From: Rickettsiales bacterium
Lineage (GTDB): Bacteria > Pseudomonadota > Alphaproteobacteria > Rickettsiales > UBA998
Direction: 5' to 3'
Assembly (NCBI GenBank): GCA_024304995.1
Contig: JAMWZD010000003.1
Coordinates: forward strand, 310,001-374,000
Length of the DNA: 64,000 nt
Both the position numbers and the translations under genes were made by a program. This document shows, piece after piece, positions 27,199 through 36,091 of the stretch. How positions within the stretch are numbered: position 1 is the stretch's first letter; each line of letters opens with the position of its first letter. The notes below the pieces were generated by a model. It was not told where the DNA came from and searched no databases. It saw only the letters and a program-made list of their open reading frames with translations.

Positions 27199-27681
27199 AT
27201 GCAAAAATTTCCAATTACGGCAAAAGCTCACAAAAAGCTGGAGCTTGAACTAAAAAAACTTAAAAATGAAGACCGTCCTGCCGTGATCAAACAGATTTCT
27301 GTAGCACGTGAGCATGGTGACCTGAAAGAAAATGCGGAATATCATGCAGCACGTGAAAAACAGAGTTTTATTGAAGGTCGCATCATTGAACTGGAAGATA
27401 AGCAGGCACGTGCTGAAGTGATTGACCCATCCCTGCTTTCAGGTGATACGGTGAAATTCGGGGCTACCATACGCATCGCAGACGAAGAGACAGATGAAGA
27501 GAAAACCTATCAGATTGTCGGAGAATATGAGGCAGATCTGAAACGGAACCGCATTGCGATTACCGCTCCTATTGCCCGCGCATTCATTGGCAAATCAGAA
27601 GGCGATAGTGTTGAAGTGAATGCGCCTGGTGGCGTAAAATATTATGAGATTATCAGCGTTGAATATAAGGATATTGATTAA
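27199..27681 (+). CDS. greA: transcription elongation factor GreA
   Basis: 160 residues from ATG 27199 (AGAGAA upstream); an earlier in-frame start at 27148 adds non-family sequence. GreA rescues backtracked RNA polymerase by stimulating transcript cleavage. The N-terminal coiled coil carries the acidic tip residues in [17 protein letters not shown], and the C-terminal FKBP-like domain contains [14 protein letters not shown] and SPIA-type sequence ([14 protein letters not shown]). The stop overlaps the surA start (TAATG). Confidence 0.96.
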   Translation: MQKFPITAKAHKKLELELKKLKNEDRPAVIKQISVAREHGDLKENAEYHAAREKQSFIEGRIIELEDKQARAEVIDPSLLSGDTVKFGATIRIADEETDEEKTYQIVGEYEADLKRNRIAITAPIARAFIGKSEGDSVEVNAPGGVKYYEIISVEYKDID

Positions 27682-28979
27682 TGCATCTTAGCAGACGGCT
27701 TGGCTATGTTTCACTGATTGCGCTGTCTGCGCATCTTGCTTTTTCAAATGTCTATGCGCAGGATGCTGGACAGACTGCACCAATATCCAGCGCTCAGTTC
27801 ACTCCGATTGCAGTGGTAAATGATGATATTATCACACAATATGATGTTGAAAATCGCGTGCGCTTCGTCATGGCGACTGGTGGTGCGCCTGCCAGCGCTG
27901 AGAGCGCCAAGCAGCTTTATCCTGAAATTCTGCAGACGCTGATTAATGAGCAACTGCAGCTTCAGGAAGCAGCACGCTATAATATTGATGTAACCAGTGA
28001 AGAAATCAGCAATGCAATTGCAGGCATTGAGAAAGAACGTGGCAGAGAAGAGGGCGCGTTGGTTGAGTTTCTCGCATCCAGCAATATACCTTATGATACG
28101 CTGAAACGCCAGATTGAGAGCCAGATTGCATGGAGCAAATTGCTGCAACGCAATGTTGTCAGCGATATTAGCATCAGCAAGGCTGAAATGCGCCGTATGG
28201 AAGAAACGGAAGCCAAACGCATGAGCCGCGTGAAAGAGGTGAAGCTGGCATCTGTGATCATTCCAATAGGCGCTCAGGCGGAGCAGTCACAAAAACTGGC
28301 TGATACGATTTTAAAAGATATTAAAGCAGGACAGCCACTCAATGCAGTGGCGGCAAAATATAATCTTCCTGCACAGGCATTTGTTTCTCCCGCATGGTTG
28401 CCATATAATCAGGTTGCACCGCAAATGCAGCAGATTATAGACGAGATGGAAGGGGATTCAGGAGTTTCTGAAGTGGTGCGCACGCCAAATGGTTTGCAGA
28501 TTATTATGTTACAAGGCAAGCGAGTTAGTGATTATTCCACTGATGCAGAAATGTTATTTAAGGATATTACGCTGAATCTTAGCGAAAAAGCAGATAAGCA
28601 GGAAGTGGATTTGCTGATGAGCATTGCACGCAATGTGCGCAAAAACCCAGGGCAGTGCAGTTCAGAAACGATTGCGGGCGCTGAATCTCTTGAAGGGATG
28701 GACTTTACGGTAGATTTTACGCGGTTGCAGCTTTCTTCCCTGTCACCACAGATTAAACCTATGGTGCGCAATCTTAGCGTTGGTGAAATCTCAGAGCCTT
28801 TTGCCACGCCTGTGGGCATCAAGTTGCTGAAACTTTGTGAGCGTGTGGACAAGCCATCTGAAAATAATCAGGATGCAAAACGCATTAAAATGGCGCTGAA
28901 AGAAGAAAAATTCAAAACAAAGGCAGTAAAATATCTGCGGGATCTGCGCAGCAAAGCCTTTATCGACATCAAGATTTAA
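27681..28979 (+). CDS. surA: SurA-like periplasmic chaperone / peptidyl-prolyl isomerase
   Basis: 432 residues with a signal peptide to about residue 26 (FSNVYA). A SurA N-terminal chaperone domain (VVNDDIITQYDVENRVRF, INEQLQLQEAARYNI) is followed by a parvulin-type domain (about 190-275) and a second, more degenerate one near 350-390. It escorts outer-membrane proteins to the BAM complex; bamA is in this window at 60090. The start overlaps the greA stop by one base, so the two are probably co-transcribed. The usual lptD and pdxA neighbours are absent. Confidence 0.88.
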   Translation: MHLSRRLGYVSLIALSAHLAFSNVYAQDAGQTAPISSAQFTPIAVVNDDIITQYDVENRVRFVMATGGAPASAESAKQLYPEILQTLINEQLQLQEAARYNIDVTSEEISNAIAGIEKERGREEGALVEFLASSNIPYDTLKRQIESQIAWSKLLQRNVVSDISISKAEMRRMEETEAKRMSRVKEVKLASVIIPIGAQAEQSQKLADTILKDIKAGQPLNAVAAKYNLPAQAFVSPAWLPYNQVAPQMQQIIDEMEGDSGVSEVVRTPNGLQIIMLQGKRVSDYSTDAEMLFKDITLNLSEKADKQEVDLLMSIARNVRKNPGQCSSETIAGAESLEGMDFTVDFTRLQLSSLSPQIKPMVRNLSVGEISEPFATPVGIKLLKLCERVDKPSENNQDAKRIKMALKEEKFKTKAVKYLRDLRSKAFIDIKI

Positions 28980-28982
28980 GGT

Positions 28983-29510
28983 TTATTGCATTCCCATGCC
29001 AAATGATGACTGGCGCTCTGCCGCATAGATCATATTCGCGATTTTTTCCTGACGTTTTTTCAGCTCTTCAATATGCTGTTTTTGCATGATACGGTCGAGC
29101 GAAATATCAATAAAGTCTACCATGATAGAAATGATATTTTCTACCTGACGTTTGATTTTTTCAACAATAGGGTCTGCTACATTGCGCAGATTGGTTGCGC
29201 TATCTACAGTAAAATCAATGGTGGCCTGTGTATAATTATCCAGCGCCATATAAATTTTGCGAAGCGCGCCTTCAATTCGGTTCTTGCGTGATGGGGCTTT
29301 ATTTTCCTTGCCTGCAACTTCAATAAACTCCTCGCACAAAATATCGGCAGAGTCACTTACCTGTTCAATAAGCGGTTGCACAATGCGAAGCTGAGACTCT
29401 GGGTCCTGACGCTTGCTTTTGTCGACCGTATCAACAAGATCATCTGCCAGATCATAGAGTTCGGTGATCTGGTGATAATGCAATTCCAGTAATGAAATAT
29501 CCTGTGTCAT
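28983..29510 (-). CDS. orphan all-helical acidic protein
   Basis: 175 residues, no signal peptide or membrane segment. The whole chain looks helical, with heptad-like spacing and many charged residues (LYDLADDLVDTVDKSKRQD, IVEKIKRQVENIISIMV). This recalls PhoU/DUF47-like helical bundles, but no signature is seen and I do not assign a family. It lies 52 bases downstream of the orphan gene at 29563 on the same strand, so the two are probably one transcript. Confidence 0.6.
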   Translation of the reverse strand: MTQDISLLELHYHQITELYDLADDLVDTVDKSKRQDPESQLRIVQPLIEQVSDSADILCEEFIEVAGKENKAPSRKNRIEGALRKIYMALDNYTQATIDFTVDSATNLRNVADPIVEKIKRQVENIISIMVDFIDISLDRIMQKQHIEELKKRQEKIANMIYAAERQSSFGMGMQ

Positions 29511-29562
29511 TGTCGTGAACCATTAATTGTTAATTTTTCTTGTCGTTTAGTTAACATGCTCT

Positions 29563-30528
29563 TTAACCTGTAATTCCGTTTTGTGCAAGCATTTGTTGCG
29601 CCCGCTGATCTAATAGTTTCTGGCTGAATGCGGCATCACCTGATGCAACGGCAACCTGCGGCTGCTGACCGCCACGTTGCGCATTGACCATATCCTGAAA
29701 ATGCGTAGGGCTTTTGCCATATGTGTTACTTGTATATTGTTCTTCAATTTGTTGTGGAGCAGATTGCACTGCGGCAACACGTTGTGCGCCAGGAGGTGGC
29801 GCATTAAAATGCAACTGACTGCCGCCAACATTCTGTCCATATCCATTGCGGGAAACAGCCACTGCTGCTGGAATAGCTGCTGCACCAACAATGGCAGCAC
29901 TTTTGCCAGGATTATTTGAAATGAAGTTGGTTGCACCTTTGGCAACACCGCCAATGCCGTTTAATGTGCCTTCTGTGGCATTTTCCACAATGTCACCCAA
30001 ACGCTTTGAAAGTGGTTTGCCTGTAAATGCCCACGTTGCCAGTTCTGCCACTGCGCCAATGCCTGTGCTCATCAAAGCAGCAGTGATGAAACCTTCGCCC
30101 ACACCGCGAGCCACCTGACCTGCAGCACCAACCGCATCACCTGCACGCAGTTCATTAATGGCTTTAACACCGTAACCCACGGCAACGGCAGCACCAAGAA
30201 CTTTTTGTACGCCACCTATTTTGTTTACACTATCGCTTAAAAAACCACCTGCACCGTTAATCGCTCCGTCAGCCATATTGCCAACGCTTGAGTCAGGAAT
30301 CATCCAACCAGTAATTGGCATATTATTTAGTAATCGCTTACCGCCTTCCCAAACTACAGTTCTGGTAGCCCCCACGCCAAAGGCGGGAATAGCGCCAGCA
30401 ACAGCCGTAGCCGCACCAACAGCTTTCACACCGCCAATCAGCTTATCCGTTCCCCCGTCCACATTGCGATATCCCGCAGTGAGCGTTGGGTCTGTAATAT
30501 AAGGGTTCTGTTGTATTCCTGTTACCAT
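29563..30528 (-). CDS. orphan Gly/Ala-rich hydrophobic protein
   Basis: 321 residues without a signal peptide. Repeated Gly/Ala-rich hydrophobic stretches (VGAATAVAGAIPAFGV, VLGAAVAVGYGV, AAIVGAAAIPAAVAV) alternate with amphipathic helices, and the tail is Gln/Pro-rich (SAPQQIEEQ, QRGGQQPQ). This pattern is seen in pore-forming or membrane-inserting secreted proteins, but no family is recognised. It is upstream of the helical orphan at 28983 and downstream of a small secreted protein at 30612, all on the minus strand, divergent from a lytic transglycosylase. Confidence 0.6.
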   Translation of the reverse strand: MVTGIQQNPYITDPTLTAGYRNVDGGTDKLIGGVKAVGAATAVAGAIPAFGVGATRTVVWEGGKRLLNNMPITGWMIPDSSVGNMADGAINGAGGFLSDSVNKIGGVQKVLGAAVAVGYGVKAINELRAGDAVGAAGQVARGVGEGFITAALMSTGIGAVAELATWAFTGKPLSKRLGDIVENATEGTLNGIGGVAKGATNFISNNPGKSAAIVGAAAIPAAVAVSRNGYGQNVGGSQLHFNAPPPGAQRVAAVQSAPQQIEEQYTSNTYGKSPTHFQDMVNAQRGGQQPQVAVASGDAAFSQKLLDQRAQQMLAQNGITG

Positions 30529-30611
30529 AAATATTATCTCTAATACTATTAGAATACAGGAACAGAATTACAGTTTTATGACAGTAACCTGATTAAATGA
30601 ACTAATTTTAC

Positions 30612-30923
30612 TTAAAATACGCGTCCTCGGCTGGTGCCGCGCATCTGAAGCCCAAATACGCCACTTGGCCAGTAGACATAATAGTCGTAACGGCGCATCA
30701 CACGGTATGGCTGCACGGTTTTTCCGTCAATTGGTGCAACGCGCGCTTCCACTGTGTTAAAGCGCCATGTTTCATTTGGCTGAATTGTTATAATAAAACG
30801 TTCTTTTCCAGTAGGGATAACTGCAAATTCTTTTGGTTCACTGCTAAGATTCTGCACCTTGATAATGGCAAAAGCGGGGGCAGAAAACATCAAAAGACAT
30901 ATTGTTATAATAAAGTAACGCAT
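30612..30923 (-). CDS. small secreted protein of unknown function
   Basis: 103 residues with a clear signal peptide (MRYFIITICLLMFSAPAFA). The mature part is short, beta-rich and basic, with aromatic residues (RRYDYYVYWPSGVFG). No family is recognised. It is divergent from the lytic transglycosylase at 31007 across 83 bases, so the two may share control. Confidence 0.65.
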   Translation of the reverse strand: MRYFIITICLLMFSAPAFAIIKVQNLSSEPKEFAVIPTGKERFIITIQPNETWRFNTVEARVAPIDGKTVQPYRVMRRYDYYVYWPSGVFGLQMRGTSRGRVF

Positions 30924-31006
30924 AATTAAGAAAGTCTCCCTAAGCTGTAATAAAGTGATTAAAGAAGTAGATTAAAACATAAAATTATTGTAAAGTAACT
31001 ATATTA

Positions 31007-32074
31007 ATGAGATTTTTTACTACATTGTTATTTATCGGCGCGTTGACTGCGTCTAACGCTGAATCAGCGAAGTTGGGTCATGCAGAAATGGCGCATTCCA
31101 ATTTGTGCATCAAGGCGTTTACTAAAGCTGAACGTAAATACGGCATTCCAAAACATTTGTTAATGGCTGTAGCAAATACGGAATCAGGGCGCTATAATAG
31201 TGCTATCAAACGCGTAGTGCCTTGGCCGTGGACAACGAATATTAAAGGCGCTGGTGCATATTACGATAGTTATGGTGAAGCTGTCAGCACAGTGCAACGC
31301 GCCAAAGCAAATGGCAAAAAAAGCATTGATGTTGGTTGTATGCAGATTAATCTGAAACATCATCCTGAAGCCTTTAATTCAATACAGGATGCATTTGACC
31401 CTGAGAAAAACGTGAATTATGCCGCAAAATTCCTGCGCAGCAATTATGACGAGTTTAAGTCATGGAGCAAGGCAATCGGTGCATATCATTCCCGCACACC
31501 TTCACGCAGCAGCAAATATTATGCATTGGTGCGCAAACGCTGGAGCGACATTCGTCGTGATGTGGGTGGCAGCCAGCTGGAAGCAACTGAATATGCCGCT
31601 ATTGACCCTGCGGTGAAGGTAACACATCTGTTTCATCCTGCAAGTTCCCTGTCTTCAGGGGAGAAATCCATCAAGCTGGAGCCATTCAAATCTTATGGTG
31701 TGCCAAAACCACAACGTGCAACTACGGCAGCACATCAGACCTTTAAAGTGGCTGTGACAGACGGTAACGGTGTCACAACTCAGAATTTCATATCCTCCAA
31801 ACCCAAAAAGCAGGAAATGAAAGTGATTAAGGTGGCGGCACGAAGCACAACAGCACCTGCTGCAAAGGTTACGGTTACACCACTTTCCAAACGTGTTTCA
31901 TTTGATGCGCCAAAACCGAAGAACATTACAGTTCCTGCGGTGAAAAGCAGTAACCTTAACACGCATCAGCAAAAAGTGATGCAGGTATCAAACAAACATC
32001 TGGCATCACGCGTATTAAATCAGTCTGGAAATACACAAACGCGCCGCGGACCAAATTTTATTTTTAATCAGTAA
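31007..32074 (+). CDS. lytic transglycosylase (SLT domain)
   Basis: 355 residues. A signal peptide runs to about residue 18. The SLT lysozyme-like domain (about 40-180) has the catalytic Glu59 in AVANTESGRYN, the downstream VGCMQINLKHHP and the AIGAYHS motif. It cleaves peptidoglycan glycan strands with formation of anhydromuramic ends. The C-terminal 170 residues are low-complexity, basic and Lys/Thr/Ala-rich with no recognisable domain. Similar enzymes are found beside type III, IV and pilus secretion genes, and its neighbours are orphan proteins. Confidence 0.88.
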   Translation: MRFFTTLLFIGALTASNAESAKLGHAEMAHSNLCIKAFTKAERKYGIPKHLLMAVANTESGRYNSAIKRVVPWPWTTNIKGAGAYYDSYGEAVSTVQRAKANGKKSIDVGCMQINLKHHPEAFNSIQDAFDPEKNVNYAAKFLRSNYDEFKSWSKAIGAYHSRTPSRSSKYYALVRKRWSDIRRDVGGSQLEATEYAAIDPAVKVTHLFHPASSLSSGEKSIKLEPFKSYGVPKPQRATTAAHQTFKVAVTDGNGVTTQNFISSKPKKQEMKVIKVAARSTTAPAAKVTVTPLSKRVSFDAPKPKNITVPAVKSSNLNTHQQKVMQVSNKHLASRVLNQSGNTQTRRGPNFIFNQ

Positions 32075-32112
32075 TTGTATTCAGCAAAACTTGTGCTACA
32101 TACATATATATT

Positions 32113-32307
32113 ATGAAATATGCACATCCAAACACTGTAGCTAACAGCGCATTTGAAGAAAAATTTGTTTCCACACGCAAAGTGATGTGTGATGGGGGAA
32201 CAGGTGAGCTTGGACATCCTCGCGTATTTATGAAGATGGAAGAGGGTGAAAGCAAGGTGGTTTGCCCTTACTGCAGCGTCACTTTTATCTATCAGGATGC
32301 ATCATGA
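32113..32307 (+). CDS. CHCC zinc-finger protein (NDUFS6-like)
   Basis: 64 residues. The zinc ligands and context match the short CHCC family related to the mitochondrial complex I subunit NDUFS6: VMCDGGTGELGHPRVFM followed by VVCPYCSVTFIY. In alphaproteobacteria this small protein is a common complex I accessory factor. The last four bases overlap the start of the next gene (ATGA). Confidence 0.88.
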   Translation: MKYAHPNTVANSAFEEKFVSTRKVMCDGGTGELGHPRVFMKMEEGESKVVCPYCSVTFIYQDAS

Positions 32308-32495
32308 ATTTTGTAGTGATATTACTCTTCATCACAATGGTGATGGTAGCTATCGTAATGACTGCAGGTATTGTGCTGATGGCGCGTGGTGGCGAAGCGA
32401 ATAAGAAATATTCCAACCGTCTGATGCAATGGCGCGTAATATTGCAAGGCGTTGCCTTAGTGCTTGTTGGTGTGTTGTTTGCAACAGGAACTTAA
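32304..32495 (+). CDS. HIG1-type twin-transmembrane protein
   Basis: 63 residues from ATG 32304, with two membrane helices (about 3-27 and 45-61) joined by a short loop GGEANKKYSNRLMQWR that matches the hypoxia-induced (HIG1_N) family. In eukaryotes these proteins associate with respiratory supercomplexes. It is translationally coupled to the CHCC protein upstream, which also has a respiratory link. Confidence 0.8.
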   Translation: MNFVVILLFITMVMVAIVMTAGIVLMARGGEANKKYSNRLMQWRVILQGVALVLVGVLFATGT

Positions 32496-32504
32496 TGTTT
32501 CAGC

Positions 32505-33623
32505 TTAATACCCTCTATTAGCAGCCGCCATTTCAGACGGTGTTAATTCAGGTTCATTCGTAGACGCTGCAGGTGTTGGAGGAGCAGAAAGATTTTCATC
32601 CAGCCCCACATCCTGCCCCTGAGTCTGCTCAGTATTTTGTGTTTGAGCTTGTTGTTCTTCTGGAACGGGTTCAGATAATTCTTCTTTTGGTGCGCCAGCC
32701 TTAATTTCCTCTTCAGTAAATAATCCGCCTTTAAACGTTTCTGGCACGCTTCCATCACGTGCAAGCGCTTTGTTCGTTTCTTTCTTCATCACAGTGATGA
32801 TGGCATCCGCCTTCGTTTCTGAAAAGCCTTCTGCCATCAGATCATTTTTGATATTTTCGAGTCTTTCAGTAATGTCGCGTTTTAACACATCCTTGGTAAG
32901 CGCTTCTCCAGGTGTTAAAATATTATTCTGAAAATTCTCTTTCGCAGCATCCAGCCCTTCGCTCATCCAGTCTTTGATAAAATTAAATGCGCCAAGAACA
33001 AATTTTCCAATGCCACCAAATACATTACCTATTGTGCCAAAAAACCCTTTGTCAGATGCATCCTGCCCAAGCTGCTTAAAATAAGTTTCTGCAAAGAACA
33101 AATGCTTGCTGCCACCGTTTTTAAAAGCATCAAATGCATCACCCAGATTTTCTTCTCTGAGCAGCACTTCTGTTATTTTGTCAAATCCCGCGCCGCGCTG
33201 GCTGGCATCATTAAAACTTAAAGGATAATTCGAACCAAGAGCAAGGCGCACAATATTACGAGTATTATCAAAACGTTCTTTTTCACTGCCTTCCAAGGCT
33301 TCAACATCGCTTTTCAGCTGATTATCCACAGAACGCATCGTCTGCACGTCCTGTTCTGTAATGCCTTTTGCAATAGTAGTGCGGTTGTTCCATGCATCTT
33401 TTACGTCATCAATACGGTCCGTTCCAACCTTTTTAATATTGTTATATACTTCACGATTATTTTTTGCAGTGGGAACAACTCGTTCCTCATAAAATTCTTC
33501 TGCGTTATTTTCGCCTTTAATAACGTCGTTAGTGCGTTCCCAAAGCCACGCACCAACGGCATTGGGTCCAGCATCTATCAATGTCCAGAATTTACTTTTC
33601 GGTTTGTCGGTTTCACCACTCAT
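32505..33623 (-). CDS. orphan protein with Gly-rich hydrophobic centre and Gln/Pro tail
   Basis: 372 residues, no signal peptide. The first 190 residues are charged and helical. A short Gly/Phe-rich hydrophobic segment (FFGTIGNVFGGIGKFVLGAF, about 197-216) follows. After another helical region the last 90 residues are disordered and Gln/Pro/Glu-rich (EPVPEEQQAQTQNTEQTQ). No family is recognised. It shares its general style with the orphans at 23390, 29563 and 46413. Confidence 0.6.
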   Translation of the reverse strand: MSGETDKPKSKFWTLIDAGPNAVGAWLWERTNDVIKGENNAEEFYEERVVPTAKNNREVYNNIKKVGTDRIDDVKDAWNNRTTIAKGITEQDVQTMRSVDNQLKSDVEALEGSEKERFDNTRNIVRLALGSNYPLSFNDASQRGAGFDKITEVLLREENLGDAFDAFKNGGSKHLFFAETYFKQLGQDASDKGFFGTIGNVFGGIGKFVLGAFNFIKDWMSEGLDAAKENFQNNILTPGEALTKDVLKRDITERLENIKNDLMAEGFSETKADAIITVMKKETNKALARDGSVPETFKGGLFTEEEIKAGAPKEELSEPVPEEQQAQTQNTEQTQGQDVGLDENLSAPPTPAASTNEPELTPSEMAAANRGY

Positions 33624-33698
33624 ACTAATAATCTATCATGCCCATGTTACAAATTCATGATGATAATAGTAAAAAAGCATCATTACTTATGATTTACT

Positions 33699-34397
33699 TT
33701 ATGCAATCATTTCCGCGCGGGCATTATCTTTAATTCTGCCCTCTTTTAAATTGAAGACGGGATAGTTAAATTCACGCAGCAGCAATTTGTCATGAGTAGC
33801 AATCAAAACAGTTGTTCCAAGCTGATGCAATGATTCAAACAGATGCATCACTTTTTTGCTGAGTTCGGGGTCCAGGTTTCCTGTCGGCTCATCTGCAATG
33901 ATGATGGCGGGGTTATTAATCACCGCGCGTGCAATTGCCACGCGCTGCTTTTCCCCGCCAGAAAGCACAGGCGGCAACACATCTTTATATTGCTCCATAT
34001 GAATCCAGTGCAGCAATTCCTCGATCTTTGGCATATAATCCTGAGGTCTTTGCCCTGAAATCTTCTGTGGTAGTGCAATATTTTCTGCCACGGTCAAATG
34101 ATCCAGCAACTGATAATTCTGATACACACATCCAATGCGGCGGCGCACCAGCGGCAACACGTCTCGCTGCAGTGTCAGCACATCTTTGCCAAACATGATC
34201 AACCGCCCGCCTGTGGGGCGCTGATGCAGGCTTAAAATATTCAGCAATGATGTTTTCCCCGCACCACTTGCCCCTGTTAAAAAATGAAATCCACCAGGGC
34301 GCAGCTTAAACGTTACGTCTTTAAGTGCTTCTGTGCCTGCAGGGTAGGTGAGGTTAATATGGTAACAGGTTATCATGGTCTGCATGGTAACAGCCAT
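33699..34397 (-). CDS. ftsE: FtsE-like ABC transporter ATPase
   Basis: 232 residues with a full set of ABC motifs: Walker [11 protein letters not shown]-loop CVYQNYQLL, signature [14 protein letters not shown], Walker [13 protein letters not shown] and the switch His in ATHDK. Sequence and length fit FtsE, which with the membrane protein FtsX controls peptidoglycan hydrolases at the division site. No ftsX follows; the next minus-strand gene is an unrelated orphan. The start could also be ATG 34385 or 34376. Confidence 0.82.
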   Translation of the reverse strand: MAVTMQTMITCYHINLTYPAGTEALKDVTFKLRPGGFHFLTGASGAGKTSLLNILSLHQRPTGGRLIMFGKDVLTLQRDVLPLVRRRIGCVYQNYQLLDHLTVAENIALPQKISGQRPQDYMPKIEELLHWIHMEQYKDVLPPVLSGGEKQRVAIARAVINNPAIIIADEPTGNLDPELSKKVMHLFESLHQLGTTVLIATHDKLLLREFNYPVFNLKEGRIKDNARAEMIA

Positions 34398-34456
34398 ATT
34401 TTAGAGTGCAACAGAAACTAACGCTTTGCGCTGCGCTTTTGTCGTGCTATCAGCAA

Positions 34457-35341
34457 ATGATGACAGAAAACACGACAAGCGAATATTTCCTGACCATTTC
34501 CTGCCCTGATGTGCCTGGCATTTCTGCATCAGTCGCAACATTCATTCATGAGCATGGTGGGTTTATTCTGGAATCCAACCAATATGGTGACCCCGAAACA
34601 AAAACCTTTTTTCAGCGCATTCATTTTCGCCGTGACCAGAAGGATGATGCAGCATCATTTAAAGTCCTGAAAGATGAATTTGATGACAAAATCACCAAAC
34701 GCTTCAAAATGACAGTGAATCTGCATGATGCTGCCACCAAACCAAAGCTGCTGATTATGGTGTCAAAATATTCGCATTGTCTGAATAATCTGCTCTATCA
34801 TTATCAGAACGGATCGCTCAATGTAGAGATTCCTGCGGTAGTATCCAATCACCCAGATTTGCAGCGGCTGGTCGCATGGTATGATATTCCGTTTTACCAT
34901 ATTCCAATTAAAAAAGTTGAGGGCGGCAAAGCAAAGCAGGAAGAACAGATAAAGGAATTGCTGGATGAACATAATATTGATCTGGTCGTGCTGGCGCGAT
35001 ATATGCAGATTCTCTCCCCTGAATTAAGCGCACGTCTTTCAGGCAAGGCGATTAATATTCATCATTCATTCCTGCCCAGCTTCAAAGGCGCAAAACCGTA
35101 TCATCAGGCACATGCAAAAGGCGTGAAGTTGATTGGCGCCACGGCTCATTATGTGACGGAGGATCTGGATGAAGGTCCGATTATTGAGCAGGAAGTCAAA
35201 CGGGTGGATCATAAATACACCGCTGAAGAACTGGTCAATGTGGGGCAGGAAATTGAAAGCCGCGTGTTATATCGCGCGGTAAGATACCACGCAGAACATC
35301 GTGTGTTGCCAAATCAGAATAAAACCGTGGTGTTTTTATAA
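34457..35341 (+). CDS. purU: formyltetrahydrofolate deformylase
   Basis: 294 residues from ATG 34457 (34460 is also possible). It hydrolyses 10-formyl-THF to formate and THF. An N-terminal ACT domain (FLTISCPDVPGISASVATFI) is followed by a formyl-transferase domain with LLIMVSKYSHCLNNLL, DLVVLARYMQILSPEL, the catalytic INIHHSFLPSFKGAKPYHQA and ATAHYVTEDLDEGPII. It is divergent from ftsE with only about 60 bases between, so the promoters overlap. Confidence 0.93.
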   Translation: MMTENTTSEYFLTISCPDVPGISASVATFIHEHGGFILESNQYGDPETKTFFQRIHFRRDQKDDAASFKVLKDEFDDKITKRFKMTVNLHDAATKPKLLIMVSKYSHCLNNLLYHYQNGSLNVEIPAVVSNHPDLQRLVAWYDIPFYHIPIKKVEGGKAKQEEQIKELLDEHNIDLVVLARYMQILSPELSARLSGKAINIHHSFLPSFKGAKPYHQAHAKGVKLIGATAHYVTEDLDEGPIIEQEVKRVDHKYTAEELVNVGQEIESRVLYRAVRYHAEHRVLPNQNKTVVFL

Positions 35342-35482
35342 TAAGTATCAATAAAGCATTTGCAATATTGCGCAATCATGGCTTTAGCCTTGCAGCCTTA
35401 TTCACGAAATGTTAAACACAACTTGTTAAGTATAATAATTGAAACAAACACTGAGTGTAATTTATGAAAGAAACTGGATATT

Positions 35483-36001
35483 ATGGCCGCTAAAGGACCA
35501 AGAGTAAATGATCAGATACGCGCGCCAAAGGTTCGTGTGGTTGGAGCAGATGGAGAAATGGTTGGCGTTATCTCCGTTGCGGAAGGAATTCGAATTGCAA
35601 AAGAAGCAGGAATGGATCTGGTGGAAGTCTCCCCCAATGCCGAACCGCCTGTGTGCAAAGTGCTTGATTATGGTAAATTTAAGTATAATCAACAGAAAAA
35701 AGCCAATGAAGCGCGCAAAAAGCAAAAAACTATCCAGATTAAAGAAGTAAAATTACGTCCTACGATAGATAAGCACGATCTTGATGTGAAGATGAAGCAT
35801 ATCCACAAATTTCTGGAATCTGGTGACAAGGTGAAAATGACACTGCGTTTCCGAGGGCGCGAAATGGCGCATCAGGAACTTGGCATGAAATTGCTGATGG
35901 AAATCCGTGAAGAACTGGGAGATGTAATCAAGGTAGAGCATCAACCAAAACTGGAAGGACGTCAGATGATTATGGTGGTTGCACCTGCTGGGAATAAATA
36001 A
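35483..36001 (+). CDS. infC: translation initiation factor IF-3
   Basis: 172 residues from ATG 35483. IF-3 prevents subunit association and proofreads the initiator tRNA. It begins [17 protein letters not shown], with the linker [15 protein letters not shown] and the C-terminal [13 protein letters not shown] typical of the family. The codon before the ATG is ATT, recalling the AUU starts used for infC autoregulation in other bacteria. A nine-codon frame (35464-35493) overlaps the start. rpmI and rplT, often downstream, are absent. Confidence 0.95.
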   Translation: MAAKGPRVNDQIRAPKVRVVGADGEMVGVISVAEGIRIAKEAGMDLVEVSPNAEPPVCKVLDYGKFKYNQQKKANEARKKQKTIQIKEVKLRPTIDKHDLDVKMKHIHKFLESGDKVKMTLRFRGREMAHQELGMKLLMEIREELGDVIKVEHQPKLEGRQMIMVVAPAGNK

Positions 36002-36005
36002 GAAA

Positions 36006-36040
36006 AAAGCATCGGCAATTAATGCTGATGCTTTAATTTT
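36006..36040 (+). terminator. intrinsic terminator after infC
   Basis: AAAGCATC (36006-36013) pairs with GATGCTTT (36027-36034), extended inward by three more pairs including one wobble, followed by a T-rich tail. It begins five bases after the infC stop codon. Confidence 0.8.
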
Positions 36041-36091
36041 AGTATTATGGTATAATATTCACATTACATTAGCGTTAATGATGGAGTAAGT

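Noticed and set aside
28983-29510. PhoU-type phosphate regulator
   Set aside because: The chain is helical, but the metal-binding motifs typical of PhoU are not seen and no pst genes are nearby.
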